A stretch of DNA of 42,515 nucleotides from Flavobacteriia bacterium (GCA_018500075.1 JAHBAN010000105.1:1-42515), one strand, 5' to 3'. Counted from the stretch's first letter, positions 26,315 to 34,130 are shown. The notes: generated by a model from the letters alone, not told the origin. Made by a program: numbers and translations.

Positions 26315-27005
26315 GGTTGCGCCCGGCGACCAGCTCGGGAAGCGCTTTCAGATCGCTCAGGATATGGGCCGGCCTGCCGGGCAGGCGATCCATCGGAAGG
26401 CCGGTGCGGTTGACCCAGACGGTTTCAAAGCCAAACGACGTCGCGCAGGCGGCGTCCCATCCGTTGGAGGAGACAAAGATAACCTCACGGGGCTGTGTGC
26501 CGAGGCGTGCTTCAACCAGTTGGTAGACCTTTGCGGAGGGTTTGAAAACGCCGACATCCTGAACCGAGAGAACGGCGTCAAACTGGCCTGACAGGCCCGC
26601 AGAGGAGACTGCGCCATTGAGCATATCGGGGGAGCCGTTGGAGAGAATAGCGGTTTGAAGACCCGCCTCGCGCAGCCTGCGCAGCATTTCGGGGACTTCG
26701 GCATAGGCCGAGAGCGACCAATACAGCTGCAAGAGCCGCTCGCGCAGATCGGGATTGCCGTGAAGGCCTGTAGCCTCGAGCGCCCAGTCAAGGCCATCGG
26801 CTGTCACCTGCCAGAAATCGGTATGCTCGCCGGTGACGGCGCGCAGCCAGGTATATTGCAGCTGTTTGTCGCGCCAGTGTGCGGCGAGGCTTTGCCATGT
26901 TTTGGCCAACTCGGGAAAGGCGGGGTCTGCCGCGGCCTCTCGGGCGGCGGCTGTGACGTCAAAAAGAGTTCCGTAGGCGTCAAAAACGCAGGCTTTGATC
27001 GGCAT
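26307..27005 (-). CDS. HAD-superfamily haloacid dehalogenase, type II
   Basis: A 232-residue HAD hydrolase of the L-2-haloacid dehalogenase type. The nucleophile is D9 in VFDAYGTLFD; S122-N123 (LSNGS) is motif II; K155 in FKPSAKVYQ is motif III; and the type II signature SSNGWDAACA covers 179-188. The ATG at 27005 has GAGGGG eight bases upstream; an open frame extends 85 codons further but has no supporting start. It heads the operon HAD-hydrolase-dehydratase, overlapping the second gene by eight bases. Many members of the type act on substrates other than haloacids, so actual dehalogenation is unproven. Confidence 0.9.
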   Translation of the reverse strand: MPIKACVFDAYGTLFDVTAAAREAAADPAFPELAKTWQSLAAHWRDKQLQYTWLRAVTGEHTDFWQVTADGLDWALEATGLHGNPDLRERLLQLYWSLSAYAEVPEMLRRLREAGLQTAILSNGSPDMLNGAVSSAGLSGQFDAVLSVQDVGVFKPSAKVYQLVEARLGTQPREVIFVSSNGWDAACATSFGFETVWVNRTGLPMDRLPGRPAHILSDLKALPELVAGRNHA

Positions 27006-27176
27006 CACATTTCCCCTCGTGATTTTTTTGGCGAGAGTGGGCGAGGGGGGCAGAAAGGTCAATGGCGCTGGCTGTTTGCAATCATGGGATTTGGCGTTTA
27101 GTTTATCTGCGAGCCTGAGAACCTGCGCAGCTGGCGCGGCCTCTAAATTCATTTCCCAATCAGAACTGGACACGCG

Positions 27177-27605
27177 ATGAGCGAAGTAAAAAGCGGTGAT
27201 ACCGTACGCATTCACTATACTGGAACCTTGAGCGACGGCTCGGTTTTTGATTCGAGCCAAGGCAAGGACCCGCTCGAGTTTGTGGTTGGGTCAGGCCAGA
27301 TCATCCCCGGTCTGGATGTGGCGTTGCCCGGTATGAAAGTCGGTGAGGAAAAGCGCGTCGAGATTGCCAGCGACGATGCTTACGGCCCCCATCACCCCGA
27401 AGCGCGCCAAGCGGTGCCGCGTGGCGAAATTCCTGCGGATATTCCGCTGGAGATCGGCCTGCAGCTTCAGGCGAAAAACGAGCGGGGCGAGATCATGCCC
27501 CTCACGGTGGCAGAGATCACCGATGAGACGGTTGTTCTGGATGCCAACCACCCGCTTGCCGGCAAGGATTTGACATTCGAGATCGAGCTTGTCTCGGTGA
27601 GCTAA
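27177..27605 (+). CDS. FKBP-type peptidyl-prolyl cis-trans isomerase
   Basis: A 142-residue isomerase of the SlyD/FKBP class. The FKBP core VRIHYTGTLSDGSVFDSS is followed by the inserted flap (AYGPHHPEARQAVPRGEIP...), and the protein closes with ANHPLAGKDLTFEIELVSV, the typical SlyD-type end. It lacks the His-rich nickel tail of E. coli SlyD. No signal peptide, so cytosolic. The ribosome site is poor. It diverges from the HAD gene across 171 bases. Confidence 0.94.
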   Translation: MSEVKSGDTVRIHYTGTLSDGSVFDSSQGKDPLEFVVGSGQIIPGLDVALPGMKVGEEKRVEIASDDAYGPHHPEARQAVPRGEIPADIPLEIGLQLQAKNERGEIMPLTVAEITDETVVLDANHPLAGKDLTFEIELVSVS

Positions 27606-27613
27606 GCGATGTC

Positions 27614-27639
27614 GGGCGGGTTTGAAACAAAACCCGCCC
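27614..27639 (+). terminator. Hairpin downstream of the FKBP gene
   Basis: Ten-base arms GGGCGGGTTT (27614-27623) and AAACCCGCCC (27630-27639) enclose a six-base loop, nine bases after the FKBP stop. No T-run follows, so it may be a weak terminator or a message-stabilising hairpin. Confidence 0.5.
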
Positions 27640-27720
27640 AAGTCTCGCGAAACCTTGATTGGTGGGTGAGAGCCTCTTTGCGCTATACCTCAACGACCAG
27701 AGGCGCAAAGGAGAAGCCCG

Positions 27721-28449
27721 ATGTGGCGCAGCATTACATTTGTTATCCTGATGCTTGCGGGGTTTGCCGCCTCTGCCAAGGCTGAGGACAACCGGCTTGT
27801 TGTGGTCGAGCTTTTCACCTCGCAGGGCTGTTCGAGCTGCCCGCCGGCGGACGCTTTCTTGCATGAGCTGGCGGCGCGGGAGGATGTGCTCGCGCTCGGA
27901 CTTCACGTGGATTATTGGGATTATATCGGCTGGACCGATGTGTTTGGCCAAAAGGCCCATTCGGACCGTCAGCGCGCCTATGCCCGTGTCGGCGGGCGGC
28001 GCTCTGTTTATACGCCCCAGATGGTTGTTCAGGGCGAGCAGCATATTGTCGGCAACCACCCCGTCGAAGTGAACCGCCTGATCCGGCGTCATCAGGCAGA
28101 CGCCGCCAAGGCGCGCCTGACGGTGGTGCGCGAGGCCGGGCTGCTGCGCATTGCAGCGCAGGCAGAAACACCGGCACAAACACAAACACAAGCGCAGGGG
28201 CGTGGCGAGCCTGTGGCTGTGCTGATGGTGCGGTATGTGCCCCGCGCTGTGACTCAGATCCAGCGGGGAGAAAACGCGGGGCTTGAGATCGCATATGCCA
28301 ATATCGTGACAGACATCAAACTGCTCGACGTCTGGGATATGACGCGCCCCTATGAGGCCAGAGTGCCGCTGAGCGGGCCAGAGCGCGCCGCAATCATTGT
28401 GCAGGCGCGCGGGCATGGTCCGATTGTGGCTGCGGCGCGCGCCGATTGA
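27721..28449 (+). CDS. Exported DUF1223 thioredoxin-like protein
   Basis: A 242-residue DUF1223 protein with a Sec-type signal (hydrophobic to about residue 20, ending AKA). The mature part opens with VVVELFTSQGCSSCPPAD, where C37 and C40 form a CxxC redox pair in a thioredoxin-like fold. The WDYIGWTD and YTPQMVVQG segments are typical of the family. A short QTQTQAQ run from a CACAAA microrepeat sits at about 160. AAAGGAG lies seven bases before the ATG. It abuts the sox cluster, tail to tail with the YeeE gene; the position next to sulfur genes is suggestive but proves nothing. Confidence 0.87.
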   Translation: MWRSITFVILMLAGFAASAKAEDNRLVVVELFTSQGCSSCPPADAFLHELAAREDVLALGLHVDYWDYIGWTDVFGQKAHSDRQRAYARVGGRRSVYTPQMVVQGEQHIVGNHPVEVNRLIRRHQADAAKARLTVVREAGLLRIAAQAETPAQTQTQAQGRGEPVAVLMVRYVPRAVTQIQRGENAGLEIAYANIVTDIKLLDVWDMTRPYEARVPLSGPERAAIIVQARGHGPIVAAARAD

Positions 28450-28515
28450 GGCCGGCTTTGGAGGCGGTGCGGGAGCCGGCTCGGGGATAGCGCGGGCCTG
28501 GGCGCGCCCGCTGCC

Positions 28516-29568
28516 TTATTCTGCCGGTTGAAAGCCCTCGATGAGCTGGCGCAGCCCGAAAGCGGCTCCGGCAAAAATTGCGGCGAAGGTGATCGGGGCT
28601 GAATAGCTCAGCGTGGAGAAGGCCGAGAGGCCCTGACCGACGGTGCAGCCCATGGCCAGAACCGCCCCGGCGCCCATACAGGCCGCCCCCAAGAGCTGGC
28701 GGCGCAACTCGCGCGGATCTTCACAGGCTTCCCAGCGGAAGTGGCCTTTGATGAGCGAGCCAATGAAGGCTCCGATAAGCACCCCGCCCACCGAGCCGAC
28801 CGCAAAAGACGGCAGGCCCGCGGAGGCTGTCATGGCAAAGAGCAAGGTTTCCCCAACAGGGGCGCTGAAGCTATGGGACACAACCGGATAAGCGCCAAAT
28901 CCGTGGGCCGTGATATAGCCCGAAGCGGCCCAGCCGCTGACGATTGCTGCGGCCACCACCAGCGCCCAGAAGGCTGAGGCCGGGCTTTTGCGAAAGGCCG
29001 GAGAGGCCAGCGAGGCGAGGGCGATCAGAAAGCCGATCGTCACCCCGAGCTTTGGCACGCCAAGACCTGTCTGTGCGGCGATAAAATGAACGATGCCGGG
29101 GGGCGCTGTGGCCTCTGTTTGAGGAAAGACCCAAATGCGCAGATAGGCGAGCGGGCCGGACAGCACCGCATAAGCCGAAACGCCCATCACCAGAACAATC
29201 ACAAAGGCACGCATATCGCCGCCGCCGAGCCGCGCCAGCGCGCCAAAGCCGCAGTTGCCCGCAAGGGCCATGCCATAGCCAAACATCAAGCCGCCAAGGA
29301 CCGAGGCAACGGGCATCCATGTGATGGACAGATAAAAGCTTTGCTCAAGCGCCACCATGCCCGCGCCGGAGAGCGCATATGTGCCCATGATCGCCGCGCC
29401 GATGGCAAGCCCCCACATCCGCAGGCGCAGGGTGTTGCCTCCGTAGAGCGCATCTTCAATCGCGCCGAGCGTGCAAAAGCGCCCGAGCCGGGCGGCAAGG
29501 CCGAGCAATACGCCGCCAAAAACGCCGGCCAGCGTCACAAAACTGCTTTCGGACAGTATATCAAGCAT
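28516..29568 (-). CDS. soxT: YeeE/YedE-family sulfur-compound transporter, soxT-like
   Basis: A 350-residue, very hydrophobic protein with about ten membrane helices, of the YeeE/YedE family that includes thiosulfate importers. The family cysteine motifs are present: RFCTLGA near the start, GNCGFG in the first half and GCTVGQG near the end. The ATG at 29568 has GGGAGGG upstream; a TTG two codons before it is less likely. It follows soxR by 32 bases and should be in the soxS-soxR operon. The name soxT is by position and family; import of thiosulfate or another reduced sulfur species is an inference. Confidence 0.85.
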   Translation of the reverse strand: MLDILSESSFVTLAGVFGGVLLGLAARLGRFCTLGAIEDALYGGNTLRLRMWGLAIGAAIMGTYALSGAGMVALEQSFYLSITWMPVASVLGGLMFGYGMALAGNCGFGALARLGGGDMRAFVIVLVMGVSAYAVLSGPLAYLRIWVFPQTEATAPPGIVHFIAAQTGLGVPKLGVTIGFLIALASLASPAFRKSPASAFWALVVAAAIVSGWAASGYITAHGFGAYPVVSHSFSAPVGETLLFAMTASAGLPSFAVGSVGGVLIGAFIGSLIKGHFRWEACEDPRELRRQLLGAACMGAGAVLAMGCTVGQGLSAFSTLSYSAPITFAAIFAGAAFGLRQLIEGFQPAE

Positions 29569-29600
29569 CTGCAACCCTCCCCAGTCACGATGCGGTGTGT

Positions 29601-29939
29601 TCAGCTATCGTCGTCGCAAAACAGCTCGTAGACAAGCTCCAAAATGCGTTTGGGACGATTGTCTGCCAGACGGTAGTATATCGCCTTGCCGTCGCGGCGC
29701 GGAATAACGAGGCCTTCCAGACGCAAGCGCGAGAGCTGCTGGCTCACGGCGGCCTGACGCGCGGAGAGCAGGCTTTCAAGCTCGGTCACCGACTTTTCTC
29801 CTGTCACGAGGTGACAGAGGATCATCAGGCGGCCTTCGTGACTGACTGTTTTGAGGAAGTTGGACGCCTTGGTGGCGTTGTCCATGAACTTGTCGATTTC
29901 TGCATCGCTCAGATCATCGGTGAATTGTGGAAGTCCCAT
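29601..29939 (-). CDS. soxR: ArsR-family sulfur-responsive repressor SoxR
   Basis: A 112-residue winged-helix repressor of the ArsR/SmtB family. The recognition helix is SARQAAVSQQLSRLRLEGL. Cysteines C42 (LMILCHL) and C108 (ELFCDDDS) stand where SqrR and BigR have the pair that forms a polysulfide bridge and releases DNA; there is no metal-site ELCVCDL motif. In Paracoccus, SoxR represses the sox genes by binding the soxS-soxV and soxW-soxX gaps; both gaps exist here. AAGGA lies seven bases before the ATG. soxS is upstream and soxT downstream on the same strand. Confidence 0.92.
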   Translation of the reverse strand: MGLPQFTDDLSDAEIDKFMDNATKASNFLKTVSHEGRLMILCHLVTGEKSVTELESLLSARQAAVSQQLSRLRLEGLVIPRRDGKAIYYRLADNRPKRILELVYELFCDDDS

Positions 29940-29978
29940 CGGGTATCCTTCTGCGCGGGACTTCGTGCCCCAAATTGT

Positions 29979-30362
29979 CTAATTGCTGGCAGCGGCGCCG
30001 TCAGGTTTTACATAGCTTGTTTTGGCCCTTAGCATCATTTCAAGCAGACCCCAAAAAAAATCTTCTCCGGGGTAGCCTTCAATCCGGCCGATTTCTTTGC
30101 CCTCATCTACCAGAATAAACGTCGGTGTGAACACAGGCTTGCGGGCGAAGTGCACATCCGCAGGAGGCCCATCTGCAATATTCACCAGACGCAAAGGGGC
30201 AAAAGCCCCTTCCGGTGTTTTGGGGTAGATCGGACCTATCTCGGCCAGCCACTTTTGGCAATAGTGGCAGCCTTTCTGCTCGACCATGATCAGTTCGACA
30301 GCAAGCGCCTGACTGGCCATGAAAAGAGAAAAAGCCACAAGGGAAAAAAACCGGGTGAGCAT
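29979..30362 (-). CDS. soxS: Periplasmic thioredoxin SoxS
   Basis: A 127-residue thioredoxin-like protein with a signal sequence (hydrophobic residues 5-21, ending ALA). The redox pair is C32/C35 in GCHYC, and the cis-proline segment is VFTPTFILVDEG. In Paracoccus, SoxS is needed for full activity of the thiosulfate system, probably by keeping SoxYZ reduced. I use the ATG at 30362, which starts the signal peptide cleanly; an ATG 12 codons upstream adds residues that do not fit a signal. The ribosome site is weak. It leads the soxS-soxR-soxT operon and diverges from soxV. Confidence 0.88.
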   Translation of the reverse strand: MLTRFFSLVAFSLFMASQALAVELIMVEQKGCHYCQKWLAEIGPIYPKTPEGAFAPLRLVNIADGPPADVHFARKPVFTPTFILVDEGKEIGRIEGYPGEDFFWGLLEMMLRAKTSYVKPDGAAASN

Positions 30363-30393
30363 CGCCACATCATTGACTGTTTGAATTACACAC

Positions 30394-30412
30394 AACATAA
30401 TCTGAATATGTT
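30394..30412. promoter_or_regulatory. Inverted repeat in the soxS-soxV gap, possible operator
   Basis: AACATA (30394-30399) and TATGTT (30407-30412) flank seven bases in the AT-rich gap between divergent soxS and soxV, 22 bases before the soxV ATG. GAAT half-sites occur at 30383-30386 and 30404-30407, but no exact ATTC-N8-GAAT is present. In Paracoccus SoxR binds this gap, so one of these elements may be the site; which one is not decided by the sequence. Confidence 0.4.
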
Positions 30413-30434
30413 AATTTGACAAGGAGCGCGGGCC

Positions 30435-31175
30435 ATGCTCGGCGAAATCAGCTACTGGGGCGCAGCATTGGCCGGGCTGGTGGCGTTTTTTACGCCCTGT
30501 ATCCTGCCGATGGTCCCGTTTTATCTGAGTTATATGGCGGGGATATCCATGAGCGAGCTGCGCGAGGAGGGCGATATTGCGCCCGGCGCGCAAAAGCGGC
30601 TTGTCGTCTCGGCCGTCATGTTTGCCTTGGGGGTGACAACGATCTTCATGCTGCTGGGCTTGGGAGCGACGGCTCTGGGGCAGGCTTTTGCACAGTGGAA
30701 GCAGCCTTTGTCTTATGTCGCGGCGGCGGTGATCTTTGTCTTTGGTCTGCATTTTCTGGGGGTGATCCGTATCGGATTTCTCTATCGGGAGGCGCGGATG
30801 GAGAGCAAGGCCGACCCTTCGACCGTGCTGGGCGCCTATGTCATGGGGCTGGCTTTCGGTTTTGGCTGGACGGCTTGTGTCGGGCCTGTGCTGGCGTCGA
30901 TTCTGTTTATGGCGAGCGGTATGGGCGAGCTGTGGAAGGGAGCGCTTTTGCTGGCCTGTTTCGGGCTGGGAATGACGGCGCCTTTTGTTCTGGCGGCTCT
31001 GTTTGCGAAGCCGTTTCTGAGCTTCATGGCGCGCTTCCGCCAGTATCAGGGCCACGTCGAAAAGGTCATGGGGGTGATGCTGATCGTGTTTGCGATCCTG
31101 ATTGCGACAAACACGGTGAATCTGATTGCCAACTGGATGATCGAGGTTTTCCCCAGCTTTCAGACGCTGGGATGA
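30435..31175 (+). CDS. soxV: Membrane thiol-disulfide transporter SoxV (CcdA family)
   Basis: A 246-residue, six-helix membrane protein of the CcdA/DsbD family. Redox cysteines are C22 in FFTPCILPMVPFY and C148 in GWTACVGPVL. It carries electrons across the membrane to periplasmic thioredoxins, which in turn reduce SoxYZ or support cytochrome maturation. AAGGAG lies nine bases before the ATG. It is the first gene of the rightward sox operon; soxW follows after 21 bases. Confidence 0.94.
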   Translation: MLGEISYWGAALAGLVAFFTPCILPMVPFYLSYMAGISMSELREEGDIAPGAQKRLVVSAVMFALGVTTIFMLLGLGATALGQAFAQWKQPLSYVAAAVIFVFGLHFLGVIRIGFLYREARMESKADPSTVLGAYVMGLAFGFGWTACVGPVLASILFMASGMGELWKGALLLACFGLGMTAPFVLAALFAKPFLSFMARFRQYQGHVEKVMGVMLIVFAILIATNTVNLIANWMIEVFPSFQTLG

Positions 31176-31196
31176 TGCGTGTAACGGGAGAGAGAT

Positions 31197-31760
31197 ATGA
31201 ATAAGATAGTGGCGGGTATCGCCGCGCTTTTGATTGGGCTGCCGGTTTACGGGGCCGAGCTTGGCGATGACGGGCTGCACAAGGCGGCCTGGATGCGTGA
31301 TACCTTCAAAGACCTGCGCGAAGATCTGGCCGAGGCCAACGCGGAGGGCAAGCGCCTTGCGATCATCATCGAGCAGCGCGGCTGCATCTATTGCAAGAAG
31401 ATGCATGAGGAGGTCTTTGTCGTTCCCGAGATCGACAGCTACATCACGGAGAATTACTTTTTCGTCCAGATCAATATGTTCGGAGATGTGGAGGTCACGG
31501 ATTTTGACGGCGAGACTTTGCCTGAAAAAGAGATGGTCCAGAAATGGGGCGCGCTTTTCACGCCCCTGATGATCTATTTTCCCGAAGAGGTGGCCGAGGG
31601 GCTGAGCGCGCCGCAGGCGGCTGTGGCGCAGGTGCCCGGTGCTTTTGGGAAATGGACCACGCTCAATATGCTGACCTGGGTGAAAGAAAAAGGCTATGCT
31701 GGCGAGGAGCCTTTCCAGAAATATCATGCGCGTATGCTGGAGACGCAACTTTCGGAATGA
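31197..31760 (+). CDS. soxW: Periplasmic thioredoxin SoxW
   Basis: A 187-residue thioredoxin-fold protein with a short signal peptide (to about residue 20). The redox pair is C63/C66 in RGCIYCKKMH, and the cis-proline segment is LFTPLMIYFPEE. SoxW is the partner reduced by SoxV. The leader GGGAGAGAG precedes the ATG. A 159-base gap with a clear palindrome separates it from soxX, so soxX-B can be transcribed on their own. Confidence 0.9.
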   Translation: MNKIVAGIAALLIGLPVYGAELGDDGLHKAAWMRDTFKDLREDLAEANAEGKRLAIIIEQRGCIYCKKMHEEVFVVPEIDSYITENYFFVQINMFGDVEVTDFDGETLPEKEMVQKWGALFTPLMIYFPEEVAEGLSAPQAAVAQVPGAFGKWTTLNMLTWVKEKGYAGEEPFQKYHARMLETQLSE

Positions 31761-31818
31761 TTTTTCGGGGCTTTGGAGCCTAAGAGACCGTGGGTCGCTC
31801 AAAGGCGTATAAATAGGT

Positions 31819-31838
31819 AAATTCATTTTCGTGAATTT
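31819..31838. promoter_or_regulatory. ATTC-N8-GAAT palindrome, likely SoxR operator
   Basis: A perfect seven-base inverted repeat, AAATTCA (31819-31825) and TGAATTT (31832-31838), with six bases between. It contains ATTC-N8-GAAT, the consensus reported for the related persulfide sensor SqrR. It lies about 80 bases before soxX, in the soxW-soxX gap where Paracoccus SoxR binds. The operator assignment is an inference from this match and position. Confidence 0.7.
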
Positions 31839-31919
31839 GTTGTTGCGAGTCTCTTGCCTGTCCACTACGGTATGCAGAGCTAACCTAGCTTTAGAACACG
31901 GGTGGCCAAGGGAGGAATT

Positions 31920-32396
31920 ATGAGGTTCACAACACTTGCACTGGCGGCAACGCTGACAGCCGGAGCGGCTTATGCGGATATGGTTGCACCAAAAGATGTC
32001 GTCTTCACCGAAGATGGCGCGGTTGAAATGTCGCTGAGTGGCGCGGCTGGCAACGTCGAGGAAGGCATTGGTGTCTACTCGAGCCGCAGCAAAGGCAATT
32101 GCGTTGCTTGTCATGTCGTCAGCTCGCTGCCGGATGTCGCATTTCCGGGCAATATCGGCCCGGCGCTTGATGGCGTCGCAGACCGTTGGAATGAGGCGGA
32201 GTTGCGCGGTATCGTGTCAAACGCCAAGCTGACATACGACGGAACGATGATGCCGAGTTACTATAAGGTCGAGGGCTATCAGCGTCCGGGCAATGCCTAT
32301 ACCGGCAAGGCCGCAGAGGGTGCTCTGGATCCGCTTTTGAGCGCACAGCAGATTGAAGATGTTGTTGCGTTCCTGATGACACTGAAAGACGAGTGA
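31920..32396 (+). CDS. soxX: Monohaem cytochrome c SoxX
   Basis: A 158-residue periplasmic c-type cytochrome, the small subunit of SoxXA, which joins thiosulfate to the SoxYZ carrier oxidatively. A signal peptide ends near AYA (residue 19). Haem is bound at C61-V-A-C64-H65; the distal methionine is M110 or M111 in GTMMPSYY. AAGGGAGGA sits just before the ATG at 31920; an upstream in-frame GTG (31902) precedes this ribosome site and is unlikely. soxY follows after 45 bases. Confidence 0.95.
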   Translation: MRFTTLALAATLTAGAAYADMVAPKDVVFTEDGAVEMSLSGAAGNVEEGIGVYSSRSKGNCVACHVVSSLPDVAFPGNIGPALDGVADRWNEAELRGIVSNAKLTYDGTMMPSYYKVEGYQRPGNAYTGKAAEGALDPLLSAQQIEDVVAFLMTLKDE

Positions 32397-32441
32397 TCCA
32401 GTCCGCTGGACCGCTTTGAGAGAGACGTAAAGGAGTTAGAT

Positions 32442-32858
32442 ATGGAATTTTCACGACGTGATACGCTTGCCCTTGGGGTCGGCGCTGTTGCCCTGACAAT
32501 TCTGCCGTTTCAGGCCACTGCGGCCGCCGACGACATGATTGCAGCGTTTACAGGTGGCGCAGATGTGGCTGAAGGCGGTGTAACGCTGACGGCTCCTGAA
32601 ATCGCCGAAAATGGGAATACTGTTCCAGTCACCGTATCGGCGGACGGCGCAGAGGCGATTTTGCTTCTGGCGGCGGGCAACCCGACACCTGATGTGGCAA
32701 CATTTAATTTTGGCGAGCTGTCCGGTAGCCAGAGTGCCTCAACACGCATCCGTCTTGCCGGCACGCAAGATGTTGTTGCTGTGGCCAAGATGGCAGACGG
32801 CACATTTGCCCGCGCAAGCTCGACTGTAAAAGTGACCATTGGCGGCTGCGGCGGCTAA
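32442..32858 (+). CDS. soxY: Sulfur carrier subunit SoxY
   Basis: A 138-residue protein with a twin-arginine signal (SRRDTLALG) and a C-terminal swinging arm ending IGGCGG. C136 of this arm carries the sulfur intermediates (S-thiosulfonate, persulfide) between Sox enzymes. The body is the immunoglobulin-like SoxY fold. AAAGGAG precedes the ATG. soxZ starts 18 bases downstream; SoxZ has no signal and is exported bound to SoxY. Confidence 0.95.
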   Translation: MEFSRRDTLALGVGAVALTILPFQATAAADDMIAAFTGGADVAEGGVTLTAPEIAENGNTVPVTVSADGAEAILLLAAGNPTPDVATFNFGELSGSQSASTRIRLAGTQDVVAVAKMADGTFARASSTVKVTIGGCGG

Positions 32859-32876
32859 TCAGAGGAGACGAAAAAA

Positions 32877-33206
32877 ATGGCAGATGGTGTAAAACCCCGC
32901 GTCAAAGCCCCCAAGTCGGCAGCAGCTGGCGAAGTTGTGACGATCAAGACTCTGATCAGTCACAGCATGGAATCAGGCCAGCGCAAAGACAGCGATGGCA
33001 ACAAGATTCCACGCTCGATCATCAACCGCTTTACCGCGGAATTTAACGGTAAGATGGTGATTGATGTTGCGCTCGCACCTGCGATCTCGACAAACCCGTA
33101 TTTCGAATTCGAAGCAACTGTTCCTGAAGCCGGTGATTTCAAATTCACCTGGTATGACGACGACGGTTCTGTCTACGAAGACGCAAAATCAGTCGCAATC
33201 GCCTGA
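32877..33206 (+). CDS. soxZ: Sulfur carrier subunit SoxZ
   Basis: A 109-residue partner of SoxY with an immunoglobulin-like fold; the KTLISHSMESGQRKD segment and the TWYDDDGSVYED end are characteristic. It lacks a signal peptide and is carried through the Tat system with SoxY. AGAGGAG lies just upstream. A 61-base gap with a strong hairpin follows before soxA. GC is visibly lower than in genes outside the cluster (32 of 60 bases at 32941-33000). Confidence 0.95.
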   Translation: MADGVKPRVKAPKSAAAGEVVTIKTLISHSMESGQRKDSDGNKIPRSIINRFTAEFNGKMVIDVALAPAISTNPYFEFEATVPEAGDFKFTWYDDDGSVYEDAKSVAIA

Positions 33207-33217
33207 TCAACACGCAG

Positions 33218-33250
33218 AAGTGCCTTGCCCCGCAGAAGGGCAGGGTGCTT
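33218..33250 (+). other. Stem-loop between soxZ and soxA
   Basis: Arms 33218-33230 (AAGTGCCTTGCCC) and 33238-33250 (GGGCAGGGTGCTT) pair over 13 positions with three G-U pairs and a seven-base loop. It stops five bases before the soxA ribosome site. No T-run follows, so it is more likely a message-stability or processing element than a terminator. Confidence 0.45.
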
Positions 33251-33267
33251 TCCAAGGGAGGAAATGC

Positions 33268-34119
33268 ATGAACTTCAAGATAATGTCCCTCATCGGCGCG
33301 GTTGCGCTTGCTGTGCCAACATTTGGCATGGCTGACCCCGACGATGACACGCTGGTGATCAACGGCGATATCGCGATCACCACCAAAGCCCCGGCGCCTG
33401 CCCATTTGTCAGATTCGCTTGATGAAGTGATGTCTGGCTGGCACTTTCGCTCAGACGAAACACAGGCCATGGAAATGGACGATTTTGACAACCCCGGCAT
33501 GATTTTTGTCGAAGAGGGCGCCGAAATCTGGAATGCGGTTGACGGAAGCGAAGGCAAGTCCTGCGCAAGCTGTCACGGAGCGCCTGAAGAGATGGCCGGC
33601 GTAAAGGCCGTCTATCCGAAGTGGAACGACGCCGCAGGCGAAGTGCGCACAATCCAGATGCAAGTCAATGATTGCCGTGAAAACCGCATGGGCGCGAAGC
33701 CCTGGAAAACAGACAAGGGCGGCTCTATCCCTATGGAAGCGCTGCTGGCGTCTGTGTCACGCGGTTTGCCTGTCAATGTCGCGATCGACGGTCCGGCTCA
33801 GGCCACATGGGAAAAAGGTAAAGAGATTTACTACACCCGCTATGGCCAGCTTGAGCTGTCTTGTGCCAATTGCCACGAAGACAACTATGGCAATATGATC
33901 CGCGCGGATCATTTGAGCCAAGGCCAGATCAACGGCTTTCCCACATACCGTTTGAAAAACGCCAAGCTGAACGGCACGCACAGCCGCTTTAAGGGCTGCG
34001 TCCGTGACACACGCGCTGAAACATTCAGCCCGGGCAGCGCAGAGTTTGTTGCGCTTGAGCTTTATGTCGCCAGCCGCGGCAACGGTCTTTCGATCGAAGG
34101 GCCTTCTGTCCGCAACTAA
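33268..34119 (+). CDS. soxA: Dihaem cytochrome c SoxA
   Basis: A 283-residue periplasmic cytochrome, the catalytic subunit of SoxXA, which forms the SoxYZ-thiosulfate conjugate. A signal peptide ends near residue 22. Both haem sites are intact: C99-A-S-C102-H103 and C199-A-N-C202-H203, so this is the dihaem form. C135 (NDCREN) is a likely axial ligand, and C244 in RFKGCVRDTRAE is the active-site cysteine. The ATG at 33268 has GGGAGGA six bases upstream; the frame is open far upstream through soxZ in another frame, which is fortuitous. soxB follows after 107 bases and a terminator-like hairpin. Confidence 0.95.
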   Translation: MNFKIMSLIGAVALAVPTFGMADPDDDTLVINGDIAITTKAPAPAHLSDSLDEVMSGWHFRSDETQAMEMDDFDNPGMIFVEEGAEIWNAVDGSEGKSCASCHGAPEEMAGVKAVYPKWNDAAGEVRTIQMQVNDCRENRMGAKPWKTDKGGSIPMEALLASVSRGLPVNVAIDGPAQATWEKGKEIYYTRYGQLELSCANCHEDNYGNMIRADHLSQGQINGFPTYRLKNAKLNGTHSRFKGCVRDTRAETFSPGSAEFVALELYVASRGNGLSIEGPSVRN

Positions 34120-34130
34120 ACCATCTAAAG

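Noticed and set aside
30411..32114. A 567-codon open frame on the minus strand across soxV, soxW and soxX
   Set aside because: It runs through two sox gaps and three real genes and yields a basic low-complexity product; treated as a shadow.
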